This document shows positions 1 through 5,095 of a stretch of DNA of 5,095 nucleotides, in pieces. Position numbers and translations under genes: made by a program. Position 1 is the stretch's first letter; each line of letters opens with the position of its first letter. The notes beneath the pieces were generated by a model. It worked only from the letters and a program-made list of their open reading frames with translations. It was not told where the DNA came from and did not search any database. Origin of the DNA: DATAQC01 sp038238185 (GTDB lineage: Bacteria; Actinomycetota; Acidimicrobiia; Acidimicrobiales; AC-14); assembly GCA_038238185.1 (NCBI GenBank), contig JBBRXY010000142.1:1-5095 (forward strand), read 5' to 3'.

Positions 1-2
1 CC

Positions 3-290
3 GCTCAGGCTGTGGCCAAGCACTCGTTCCTCACCGCCGCGGTCGTCCTCATCACGATGCTCAATGTCGCGGCCGCGTCAACGGTGGCAAGGGCCGAGCG
101 TGTCGTCGTGGTGGTCAAGCTGCTGATCCTGGCGCTGTTCGTGGCGGTCGGTTCCGCCGGCGTGTCGACCTCGCGCCTCGCGCCTGCGCAGTGGAGCTCG
201 CCCGTCTCGTTGGTCGCCGGAGGCATGATCGTCTTCCTCGCCTACGAGGGCTTCGAGCTGATCGCCAACGTAAGCATTCAGCCCCCCTGA
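3..290 (+). pseudogene. APC-superfamily amino-acid permease, internal fragment cut by IS66
   Basis: This is the interior of an integral membrane amino-acid transporter. The frame is open from the left edge, so the N-terminus lies outside the window. Three hydrophobic stretches are visible: around bases 27-78 (FLTAAVVLITMLNVAA), 105-164 (VVVVVKLLILALFVAVGSAG) and 207-269 (ending FLAYEGFELIAN). The lysine in VVKLLIL and the F-AYEGFE-IAN motif are typical of the APC (amino acid-polyamine-organocation) superfamily; the substrate cannot be told from this piece. Homology stops after IAN at base 269, exactly where GTAAGC of the IS66 end begins. The frame then adds the residues VSIQPP and stops at 288-290. 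The C-terminal half of the permease is not in the window, so the gene is presumably inactive. Confidence 0.85.
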
Positions 291-291
291 C
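270..291 (+). repeat. IS66 left terminal inverted repeat (partner absent)
   Basis: The sequence begins GTAAGCATTCAG followed by a C-run. GTAAGC is the conserved tip of IS66-family ends. The inner limit is approximate because the matching right end is not in the window. Confidence 0.6.
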
Positions 292-310
292 CTCCGGTTT
301 CGCGCGGAGG
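291..310. repeat. Small hairpin inside the IS66 left end
   Basis: CCTCCG (291-296) and CGGAGG (305-310) are perfect complements around an 8-nt loop. A second small stem, CGGTC/GACCG (336-340 and 346-350), lies just before the transposase start. Such structures near IS ends can limit read-in transcription or translation from outside, but here this is inference only. Confidence 0.4.
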
Positions 311-355
311 GCGAGGATCCACTACTGAGCGCGCGCGGTCGGGTAGACCGTGGCC

Positions 356-1657
356 ATGGAGGCGGGACCGGGAAGGGTCTTCACTGCGGAGGAGCTCGAT
401 GGGCTCCCCCATGCGGAGCTGGTCGAGCTGGTCATGTCGCAGGCGTCGATGATCGAGCTGCTCATGGCCCGTGTCGAGCGCCTGGAAGCCGAGGCATCGA
501 AGGACTCGGCGAACTCCTCCCGGCCGCCGTCGGCCGACAACCAGAAGCGACGGGCGCAGCGGGCCGAGGCCAAGCCCAAAGGAGCAGGACGGCGGCGGGG
601 CAAGCAACCCGGGGCCGAGGGACATCGCCTGGCGCCGGTCCCCGATCCCGACGTTCGGGTGCGCCATGTCCCCCAGCAGTGCTGTGGGTGTGGGGAAAGC
701 CTCGATGACGCCGAGGTGGTCGGGGGCCAGTCCCGCCAGGTCTTCGACATCCCCGAGCCGAAGCCATTCGTCGTCGAGCACACTGTTGAGCGGCGGCGCT
801 GTCGCTGCGGGCAGACCACCACCGCCACCTTCCCACCCGAGGCCACCGCGCCGGCCTGTTACGGCCCACGGCTGCGGGCCCTGGCCGTCTACATGCTCTG
901 CCGCCAGCACCTGCCGGTGGAGCGGTGCGCCGAACTGCTCTCCGACGTGCTGGGCGTGGCGGTGTCCACCGGCTGGCTGTCGGGCCTGGTGGGCGAGGCC
1001 GGCAGTGCCCTGGTCCCCTTCGTCGGCCAGCTCGCCACCCTGCTGGGCCGTTCCCCGGTGATCGGCGCGGACGAGACCGGCGGCCGGGTGGGGGTGGCCA
1101 AGCGCTGGTTCCACGTGGTGTGCACCCCGTCCCTCAGCCTCATCGTCTGCCACCGCAGCCGGGGCATGGAGGCCGTCAACGACATCGGCGTGCTCCCGAA
1201 CTACCGAGGTGTGATCGTCCATGACGGCCTGGCGCTCTACGACAACCTCAAGGCATCGCATGCTCAATGCAACGCGCACCTGGTCCGCCACCTGGCCGCC
1301 GTCGGCGAGGTGTGGGACCAGAAGCCGTGGACTACGGCCATGACCACCTGCCTGTTCGAGGCCAAGCACGCCGCCGACGCCGCCCGGGAGAAGGGCGAAG
1401 CGGCGGTCAAAGCGAAGGCCATCGCCGGCTTCGAGGCCCGCTACGACGAGGTGCTGGCCCAGGCGTACGCCGTGCTGCCGGCGGGCCCGCCGCCGCGACG
1501 GCGGGGCAAGGGCGGCTGGCGGGAGCACCAGCGCCAGGCCTGGAACCTGGTCAGTCGCATGGAACGGCACAAGGCCGACATCCTCCGGTTCCTCACCGAC
1601 ACCCGTATCCCGTTCACGAATTATGCCGACGTTCGCGTTATGCCGATGTTTGCCTGA
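356..1657 (+). pseudogene. IS66-family transposase TnpC, C-terminally truncated by the RIT element
   Basis: This is a DDE transposase for IS66 movement. Residues are numbered from the ATG at 356; a GTG at 350 is an alternative start, and neither has a clear Shine-Dalgarno. The order is: a leucine-rich coiled-coil near residues 20-47; the family motif NSSRPPSAD (about 53-61); a basic linker; a zinc-binding region with cysteines at C109/C110/C112 and C149/C151; then the catalytic core with GADETGG (D239) and VHDG (D290), followed by the CNAHLVRHL motif. The family's third acidic residue normally follows a (F/T)NN-AER segment soon after this point. Here the native sequence ends at IPFTN (about residue 422), and the RIT repeat supplies YADVRVMPMFA and a TGA at 1655-1657. 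The catalytic Glu and the family C-terminus are therefore lost, so the protein should be inactive. Identity is secure; the start is uncertain by two codons. Confidence 0.88.
1612..1617 (+). other. GTTCAC motif flanking the RIT left end (candidate target site)
   Basis: GTTCAC lies two bases outside the left inverted repeat. The same hexamer lies in mirror position outside the right repeat, although the two flanks come from unrelated transposase genes. In both it encodes the end of a Phe-Thr pair that appears native to the gene, so it more likely belongs to the target than to the element. Confidence 0.45.
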
Positions 1658-1702
1658 ACGCCCTGGTCAGGGCGGTGGCCTGGCCGGGTAGTTCGGCATA
1701 AT
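1620..1702 (+). repeat. RIT left terminal inverted repeat (83 bp)
   Basis: This is an exact reverse complement of 4874-4956 over 83 bases. It holds three copies of TTATGCCGA: 1621-1629 and 1638-1646 in direct orientation with a 17-bp period (the repeated unit extends to TTATGCCGAYGTT), and an inverted copy ending at 1701. A GC-rich palindrome sits at 1659-1674. Similarity continues inward with TCACAGG after a one-base shift relative to the right end. The ritC stop codon (1703-1705) directly abuts the repeat. Confidence 0.97.
1659..1674. terminator. Hairpin within the left RIT repeat, possible terminator
   Basis: CGCCCTG-GT-CAGGGCG is a perfect 7-bp stem with a two-base spacer on the DNA. As RNA the loop would open to four or more bases. 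It lies about 30 bp past the ritC stop and could end the rit operon transcript. No U-run follows, so an equally good reading is a DNA structure used in recombination. Confidence 0.35.
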
Positions 1703-2698
1703 TCACAGGGCTTCGAGGAAGGCGAGGAGCTTGTCAGGCGGGTTGTAGCGGCCCTTGGGGGTCCGCGGTGGGGCCGTGCGGTCGAGGGCGCGCTGCTTGA
1801 GCCCAAGGTCGGCGTGGACGTAAGGACGGGTCGACTCGGGAGACTCGTGGCCCAGCCAGAGCGCGATGGTGGTGGCGTCGACCCCGGCCGCCAGCATGCG
1901 CATGGCGCAGGTATGGCGCATGACGTGTGGGGTCACGTTCTTGGTGGCCATGGTGGGGCAGGTGGGTGCAGCGGCGGCGGCGTGGAGCTCGATCCGCTGC
2001 GCGACGGCGTCGGTAGTCAGTTTCCGGGTCGTGCCCCGGGCCACGAAGAGGGGACTTGAGGATGGTCCCGGGTTCTCGGCCAGCCACAGGCGCAACGCCT
2101 TGACGGTCGTCGGCTCGAGCGGCGTGACCCGGTCCTTGCGTCCCTTGCCGTGGCAGGCGATGTGGGCGCCCCGAACGTCAGCATGGGTGTCGGCTCGGGT
2201 CAACGACGTGACCTCGGAGACTCTCAGCCCGGTGGTGACCATCAGGAGCAGGAGCATGTGGTCACGGCGTCCCGTCCAGGTGGAGCGATCGGGGCTGGCC
2301 AGCAGGGCCTCCACCTCGGCCTCGCTGAGGTAGCTGACCACCGACCGGTCAGTGTTCTTCCTCGGGATGGCGAGCACATGGGCGATCAGCTCGGCGTGCT
2401 CGGGGTGGCGCAGGGCGGCGTGGCTGAACAGGGAGTGAACAGCGGCCAGGCGGGTGTTGCGCGTCCTGGCCCCGTTGCCCCGGCGCTCCTCCAGCATGGT
2501 GAGGAAGTCGCCGATCAGCTCGGCGTCGAGGACGGAGATGTCCAGGTCACCGGGGGCGATGGCGGTCCGCTCGTGGACGTAGCCGAGCAGGAGCCGCATG
2601 GTGTCGCGGTAGGACGCGATCGTGTGCTCGCTCGCGCCGCGCTGGCCGATCAAGTACTGGGTGAAGAAGGACTGCATGGTCGGCGCCAGCGCGGTCAT
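1703..2698 (-). CDS. ritC: RIT tyrosine recombinase C (RitC-like)
   Basis: This is the third recombinase of the trio, 331 residues, a DNA-breaking-rejoining enzyme acting on the element ends. The N-terminal SAM-like core-binding domain spans about residues 5-115; the catalytic domain is about 125-300. Visible catalytic residues are R159 (TTGLRVSEV), K185 (HGKGRKDR), H258 and R261 (HVMRH), H284 (LGHES) and the nucleophile Y293, nine residues after H284 as in XerD. A basic tail ends KLLAFLEAL. The ATG at 2698 is chosen because it overlaps the ritB stop as ATGA and follows a GGAGGAGG at 2701-2708. The same frame stays open far upstream through ritB, but that part is a shadow. The TGA abuts the terminal repeat. 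The family is certain; the RitC label rests on position, size and the C-terminal tail. Confidence 0.92.
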   Translation of the reverse strand: MTALAPTMQSFFTQYLIGQRGASEHTIASYRDTMRLLLGYVHERTAIAPGDLDISVLDAELIGDFLTMLEERRGNGARTRNTRLAAVHSLFSHAALRHPEHAELIAHVLAIPRKNTDRSVVSYLSEAEVEALLASPDRSTWTGRRDHMLLLLMVTTGLRVSEVTSLTRADTHADVRGAHIACHGKGRKDRVTPLEPTTVKALRLWLAENPGPSSSPLFVARGTTRKLTTDAVAQRIELHAAAAAPTCPTMATKNVTPHVMRHTCAMRMLAAGVDATTIALWLGHESPESTRPYVHADLGLKQRALDRTAPPRTPKGRYNPPDKLLAFLEAL

Positions 2699-3621
2699 GG
2701 CCTCCTCCGCCACGCCGCGGCGCTGACGCGTTCGGTCACGATCGCCATGAGCTCGGGGCTGGCGCTCAAGTACCAGTAGGTGTTCGCCGGCTCGACGTGG
2801 CCGAGGAAGGTGGCCAGCGTGGCAATGCGAGCGTCGACGTCGGCTCCTTGACGGTGGGCGTCGACGAGAGTGTCGACGGCGAAGGTATGCCGGAGGCCGT
2901 GCAGCCTCGGCGGCCCGCAACCTGGCCGGGAGGCCAGCCCGCACCCGTCGGCAAGGGCCCTGAACGCCACCCGTGCGGTGTTCGGGTTCAGCCGGCCGCC
3001 CTTGGTCCCCACCAGCAGGGGCCCGCTCGGCCCGGCGCGAACGGCCCGCACTCGTTGGTACTCGGCCAACGCCGCAACCGTGGTGGGGTGAAGGGGGACG
3101 AACCGCCGTTTGCCGTACTTGCCGGTGACCGTGAGCAGTTCTGCGTCGGCGTCCAGGTCGTCGAGGTCGAGGGCCAACGCCTCCCCGCCCCGCATGCCTG
3201 TCGAGGCAAGGAGCCCGATCAGGGTGGCCATGCTGGCGGCGAGCATCGGCGGGGACAGGGACGTCGCCGCCGACATGAGCCTGGCGATGTCGTCGGCGGA
3301 GTAGAGGTAGGGGGTGCGGCGGGTGAGCCTGGCCGGGATCAGCCCGGGAGGGACCAGTTCGGCGGCGGCGGGGTCCAGGGCGTGGACGTAGGCGGCCAGC
3401 CCACGGACGACCCGGAGCCGGGCCGCCTGCCAACGACGGTCTGTCCCGGGCCGCTGCTGGGCGAAGGCCATCGCCTCGGCGACGGTGATCGTGGTGACGC
3501 TCCGGGCGGCCAGGCCGTCCAGGAACGAGGCGACCAACCAGTCGTGGTCGGCGAGACGGTAGCCACGGGCACGACGATCGACGAGCCATTCGGCGGCCGC
3601 GGCATACAGGTCCACGCTCAT
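2695..3621 (-). CDS. ritB: RIT tyrosine recombinase B (RitB-like)
   Basis: This is the middle recombinase of the trio, 308 residues. The N-terminal domain covers about residues 1-100. The catalytic domain holds R144 (STGMRGGEAL), K168 (TGKYGKRR), H241 and R244 (HGLRH), H275 (LGHVEP) and Y284. Y284 is preferred over Y282 because it sits nine residues after H275, the usual tyrosine-recombinase spacing. The ATG at 3621 gives the sequence MSVDLYAAAAEW, forms an ATGA overlap with the ritA stop, and has AGGAG at 3629-3633 seven bases upstream. A GTG at 3639 would add six residues but lacks those supports. Its stop overlaps the ritC start in the same way, so translation is probably coupled through the operon. 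The YWYLSASPELM stretch after the nucleophile region is RitB-like. Confidence 0.92.
   Translation of the reverse strand: MSVDLYAAAAEWLVDRRARGYRLADHDWLVASFLDGLAARSVTTITVAEAMAFAQQRPGTDRRWQAARLRVVRGLAAYVHALDPAAAELVPPGLIPARLTRRTPYLYSADDIARLMSAATSLSPPMLAASMATLIGLLASTGMRGGEALALDLDDLDADAELLTVTGKYGKRRFVPLHPTTVAALAEYQRVRAVRAGPSGPLLVGTKGGRLNPNTARVAFRALADGCGLASRPGCGPPRLHGLRHTFAVDTLVDAHRQGADVDARIATLATFLGHVEPANTYWYLSASPELMAIVTERVSAAAWRRRP
2701..2708 (-). promoter_or_regulatory. Ribosome binding site of ritC
   Basis: On the minus strand this reads GGAGGAGG, two bases before the ATG at 2698; its GGAGGA core ends four bases before the ATG. It lies inside the ritB coding region and fixes the ritC start within an otherwise very long open frame. 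Confidence 0.7.
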
Positions 3622-4826
3622 CGGCCCGCTCCTGGCCACGGCCGCGCCGGCCCCGCCAGTGCCGTCAAGTCAGCCTTGGCGTAGATCGCGGTAGCCGTCG
3701 CGCTCGAATGACGAAGGAGCTGGCCCGCCTCGGCCATGCCCCCTCCGGCGGCCAGCACGCCGCAGGCAACGCTGTGGCGCAGGCGGTGTGCGCCACGGGG
3801 ACCGGCGACGCCCGCCCGGGCCAAGGCACGGGAGGCGATGCACGTGACCGCTGCCGAGCCGAGGGGCCGGCGGGGGGCGTCAAGGCCGATGAACACCTCC
3901 CGGTGGGCCGTGGTGGCCGGTCGTCCCCGTTGCAGGTAGACCACTAGCGACTTGCCCACGTCGACCGGCAACGGCACCTGGTCGAGCCGCCCCCGCTTGC
4001 CGTGCACGCTCACCAGCCCGGCCCGCCAGTCGATGTCCTCCAACCGCAGGGCGGCGACCTCCCCGGCACGAAGCCCCAGCCGCAGCATCAGGACCAGGAC
4101 CGCCTCGTCCCGAAGCCGGGCAGGGCCGTCGATGGGAAGTGCAGCGAACAGGTCGCGGACCTCGCCTGGGCTCAGCGCCTTCCGTGGCGCCGTGGTGGTC
4201 GGGGCAGCCACCGAGCCGACGGCCTCGGCCAATGGCGAAGCCACCAGCCCCTGGCGCCACATCCAGCGCAGCAGCGATCTCAGGGCGTTCGCCCCCACCT
4301 GCACCGACCTGGGGCGCTGGCCGGCAGCCCGAGCGGTGACGTAGGCGGTGACCTGGCGGGCCGTCAGTGACTCCCACCGGCCGGCGTGGCCCGGGTGGGC
4401 GGCCAGGAACGGCCGGACCTGGGACAGGTAGCTGCGGACCGTTGCCGGTGCCAGTGCCCGTTCGTTCGACAGGTGCAAGGTGAAGCGCTCCAGGACCACT
4501 TCGGTCGGCGCCGTCGCCACCACGACCGGCGCCGTCGGCGTCAGACCGAGCCGACGCAGGTACGTCAGCAAGGGGACGAGAGCCCGCTGCGACCTCATCT
4601 TCGAGGTCATCGCCCGGCGGGCGGCGACGAAGCGCACCACCGCCTGCTCCGTCAGGTCACCGGCGCCCAACCCTTCCGTCGCCAGCCATCGCGACAGGTG
4701 GCGTGCCAATCGCGACTGGGCTTCGCAGCTCCGGGGCGCGTACCCAAGCTCGACGAGTTCGGCGAGGAAGCCCCCGACGAGCTCGTCGAGCGGGCCAGGC
4801 GCCACCCGTGCCAACTGGTCCTCCAT
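3618..4826 (-). CDS. ritA: RIT tyrosine recombinase A (RitA-like)
   Basis: This is the first gene of the recombinase operon, 402 residues. It is longer than a typical XerC/D-type enzyme because it has an extra N-terminal region: residues about 10-95 form one helical segment and about 110-195 the usual SAM-like core-binding domain. The catalytic domain follows with R253 (LGLRAGEV), K277 (HGKRGR), H347 and R350 (HRLRH), H373 (LLRHSS) and nucleophile Y382, nine residues after H373. The set is complete, so the enzyme should be competent. The start ATG at 4826 has GAGGAG at 4834-4839, seven bases upstream, and that site is buried in a predicted leader stem (4830-4858). The promoter must lie in the 47-bp leader, within the terminal repeat, or outside the element. 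The stop overlaps the ritB start as ATGA. Confidence 0.92.
   Translation of the reverse strand: MEDQLARVAPGPLDELVGGFLAELVELGYAPRSCEAQSRLARHLSRWLATEGLGAGDLTEQAVVRFVAARRAMTSKMRSQRALVPLLTYLRRLGLTPTAPVVVATAPTEVVLERFTLHLSNERALAPATVRSYLSQVRPFLAAHPGHAGRWESLTARQVTAYVTARAAGQRPRSVQVGANALRSLLRWMWRQGLVASPLAEAVGSVAAPTTTAPRKALSPGEVRDLFAALPIDGPARLRDEAVLVLMLRLGLRAGEVAALRLEDIDWRAGLVSVHGKRGRLDQVPLPVDVGKSLVVYLQRGRPATTAHREVFIGLDAPRRPLGSAAVTCIASRALARAGVAGPRGAHRLRHSVACGVLAAGGGMAEAGQLLRHSSATATAIYAKADLTALAGPARPWPGAGR
3629..3633 (-). promoter_or_regulatory. Ribosome binding site of ritB
   Basis: AGGAG on the minus strand, seven bases before the ATG at 3621. It favours this start over the upstream GTG at 3639. Confidence 0.7.
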
Positions 4827-4829
4827 GGT

Positions 4830-4858
4830 CTTGCTCCTCTCATCGATGAGGAGACAAG
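4830..4858 (-). promoter_or_regulatory. ritA leader stem-loop enclosing the Shine-Dalgarno
   Basis: In the ritA mRNA direction, CTTG-T-CTCCTC pairs with GAGGAG-CAAG around an 8-nt loop (ATCGATGA). This is ten base pairs with one bulged base. The 3' arm GAGGAG (4834-4839) is the ritA ribosome binding site, so the stem hides it completely. An overlapping perfect palindrome CTCATCGATGAG (4839-4850) gives an alternative fold that leaves part of it free. Pairing is seen directly; control of translation is inferred. Confidence 0.5.
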
Positions 4859-4873
4859 CGTGGAGGTCCTGTG

Positions 4874-4879
4874 ATTATG
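4874..4879 (-). promoter_or_regulatory. Possible -10 box for the rit operon at the inner edge of the repeat
   Basis: CATAAT on the minus strand (one mismatch to TATAAT) lies 47 bases before the ritA start. No good -35 box is seen 16-19 bases upstream (GGTGGC at best), so this is a weak candidate. By symmetry the left repeat carries the same box pointing inward, antisense to ritC. Confidence 0.2.
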
Positions 4880-4901
4880 CCGAACTACCCGGCCAGGCCA
4901 C

Positions 4902-4917
4902 CGCCCTGACCAGGGCG
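4902..4917. repeat. Hairpin within the right RIT repeat
   Basis: Mirror copy of the 1659-1674 palindrome. Here it precedes ritA, so if it acts as a terminator it would insulate the operon from read-in transcription coming from the right; otherwise it is a structural part of the recombination end. Confidence 0.4.
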
Positions 4918-4956
4918 TTCAGGCAAACATCGGCATAACGCGAACGTCGGCATAAT

Positions 4957-5095
4957 AGGTGAACTTGGTGCCGCCCTGCTTCTTGAGGCCATAGGTCTCG
5001 ACGATGGAGGAGTCGACGTCGATGGTCACCGGCGAGGAGCCGGGACCAGCACCGGCGGCGAAAGCCTTCCTCAGCAACTGGGCTGCCACCTTGTC
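4957..5095 (-). mobile_element. IS1380-family insertion sequence remnant
   Basis: Only part of the transposase gene is present; neither terminal repeat of the IS is in the window. Its transposase gene points toward the RIT element. Confidence 0.6.
4959..4964 (-). other. GTTCAC motif flanking the RIT right end (candidate target site)
   Basis: On the minus strand GTTCAC lies two bases outside the right repeat, the exact mirror of 1612-1617. It is part of the IS1380 transposase codons for Phe-Thr. Confidence 0.45.

Larger units (their letters stand above)
270..1619 (+). mobile_element. IS66-family insertion sequence, left part only
   Basis: The left boundary is placed at 270, where the permease reading frame is broken and the sequence starts GTAAGC, the usual terminal bases of IS66-family elements. 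Only about 86 bp separate the end from the transposase start, so there are no tnpA/tnpB accessory genes upstream. This resembles the single-gene (ISBst12-like) branch of the family. The right part is missing because the RIT element begins at 1620 and IS66 sequence does not resume on its other side. The 8 bp before the end (262-269) would be the left copy of an 8-bp target duplication, but the right copy is not available for comparison. Confidence 0.8.
1620..4956 (-). mobile_element. Recombinase-In-Trio (RIT) element, complete
   Basis: The element is 3,337 bp, bounded by perfect 83-bp inverted repeats (1620-1702 and 4874-4956). It encodes only three tyrosine recombinases, all on the minus strand and overlapping by four bases at each junction. 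Three adjacent, co-directional tyrosine recombinases of about 400, 310 and 330 residues inside inverted repeats is the defining architecture of RIT elements. There are no passenger genes. All three recombinases keep complete catalytic residues and the two ends are identical, which suggests a recently active element. How the three enzymes share the work is not known from the sequence. The flanks belong to two different genes, so this copy has been rearranged since insertion or the assembly joins two copies. Confidence 0.9.
4874..4956 (-). repeat. RIT right terminal inverted repeat (83 bp)
   Basis: Exact reverse complement of 1620-1702. The TTATGCCGA motifs lie on the minus strand at 4947-4955 and 4930-4938, with the opposite-facing copy at the inner edge (starting 4875). 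The palindrome CGCCCTG/CAGGGCG is at 4902-4917. Just inside, CCTGTGA (4868-4874) matches the left inner side after a one-base shift. Confidence 0.97.
4919..5095 (-). pseudogene. IS1380-family transposase, fragment cut by the RIT element
   Basis: On the minus strand the frame enters from the right edge and reads KVAAQLLRKAF, then VTIDVDSSIVETYGLKKQGG, then TKFTY. The D-VDS-I-ETYG-KQG segment is the first catalytic aspartate region of IS1380-family DDE transposases. Native sequence stops at the Thr-Tyr codons (4955-4960), just after that aspartate. The frame runs on into the right repeat, adds YADVRVMPMFA and stops at 4919-4921. The start is outside the window, and the other catalytic residues are missing. 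The remainder of this gene does not appear on the far side of the RIT element. Assignment rests on one motif region of about 46 residues, so family-level confidence is good and finer placement is not possible. Confidence 0.75.

Noticed and set aside
262..269. 8-bp target duplication of the IS66 element
   Set aside because: Only the left side is present; without the right end the duplication cannot be shown.
278..1570. Long minus-strand open frame of 430 codons opposite the IS66 transposase
   Set aside because: Antisense shadow of a GC-rich gene; low-complexity Arg/Gly/Pro-rich product with no recognisable domain, while the plus strand has clear IS66 motifs.
2150..2779. Plus-strand open frame of 209 codons opposite ritC
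   Set aside because: Same reason: antisense shadow without recognisable features.
2699..3589. Upstream extension of the ritC frame to a 628-residue protein
   Set aside because: The extension overlaps ritB in another frame, is Arg/Pro-rich and domain-free; the ATG at 2698 has a strong Shine-Dalgarno and an ATGA overlap.
2797..3684. Plus-strand open frame of 295 codons opposite ritB
   Set aside because: Gly/Val/Pro-rich shadow frame without domain similarity; the opposite strand encodes a complete tyrosine recombinase.
1703..4826. Integron or phage integrase module
   Set aside because: No attC-like cassettes, no excisionase, no tRNA attachment site; three overlapping recombinases within long inverted repeats fit RIT elements. 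Tn554-type tnpA/tnpB/tnpC was also considered, but here the third gene is itself a full tyrosine recombinase.
1620..4956. Direct target-site duplication around the RIT element
   Set aside because: The sequences next to the two ends are not direct repeats; the shared GTTCAC is in inverted orientation and the flanks come from different genes.

Overview
The window is GC-rich (high GC at third codon positions, long antisense open frames, strong AGGAG-type ribosome binding sites). This suggests a high-GC bacterium, most likely an actinomycete or relative, but nothing here fixes the species. It is a mobile-element scar: nested insertions with almost no intact host gene.

Layout, left to right. (1) 1-269: the interior of an APC-superfamily amino-acid permease gene, entering from the left edge and cut at 270. 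(2) 270-1619: the left part of an IS66-family element. It starts with a GTAAGC terminus and carries one TnpC-type transposase gene, which is cut just before its last catalytic segment. (3) 1620-4956: a complete 3,337-bp Recombinase-In-Trio (RIT) element. It is bounded by perfect 83-bp inverted repeats and contains three co-directional, translationally coupled tyrosine recombinase genes on the minus strand (ritA, ritB, ritC). (4) 4957-5095: the N-terminal part of an IS1380-family transposase on the minus strand, also cut by the RIT end and leaving the window on the right.

How it works together. ritA, ritB and ritC form one operon: ATGA stop/start overlaps at both junctions, a good Shine-Dalgarno before each gene, and complete R-K-HxxR-H-Y catalytic sets in all three proteins. 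The inverted repeats carry three copies of a TTATGCCGA motif (two direct, 17 bp apart, one inverted and distant) plus a GC-rich hairpin; these are the obvious candidate recombinase binding sites. The ritA ribosome binding site lies inside a predicted leader stem-loop, so translation of the whole operon may be controlled at that point.

Most unusual point: the two flanks of the RIT element do not belong to the same target gene. Both flanks are N-terminal halves of different transposase genes, both read into the element, both carry GTTCAC at the same distance from the repeat, and both end at the same in-repeat stop codon. Simple insertion cannot give this arrangement. Inversion between two RIT copies, or a misassembly through a multicopy RIT element, would.
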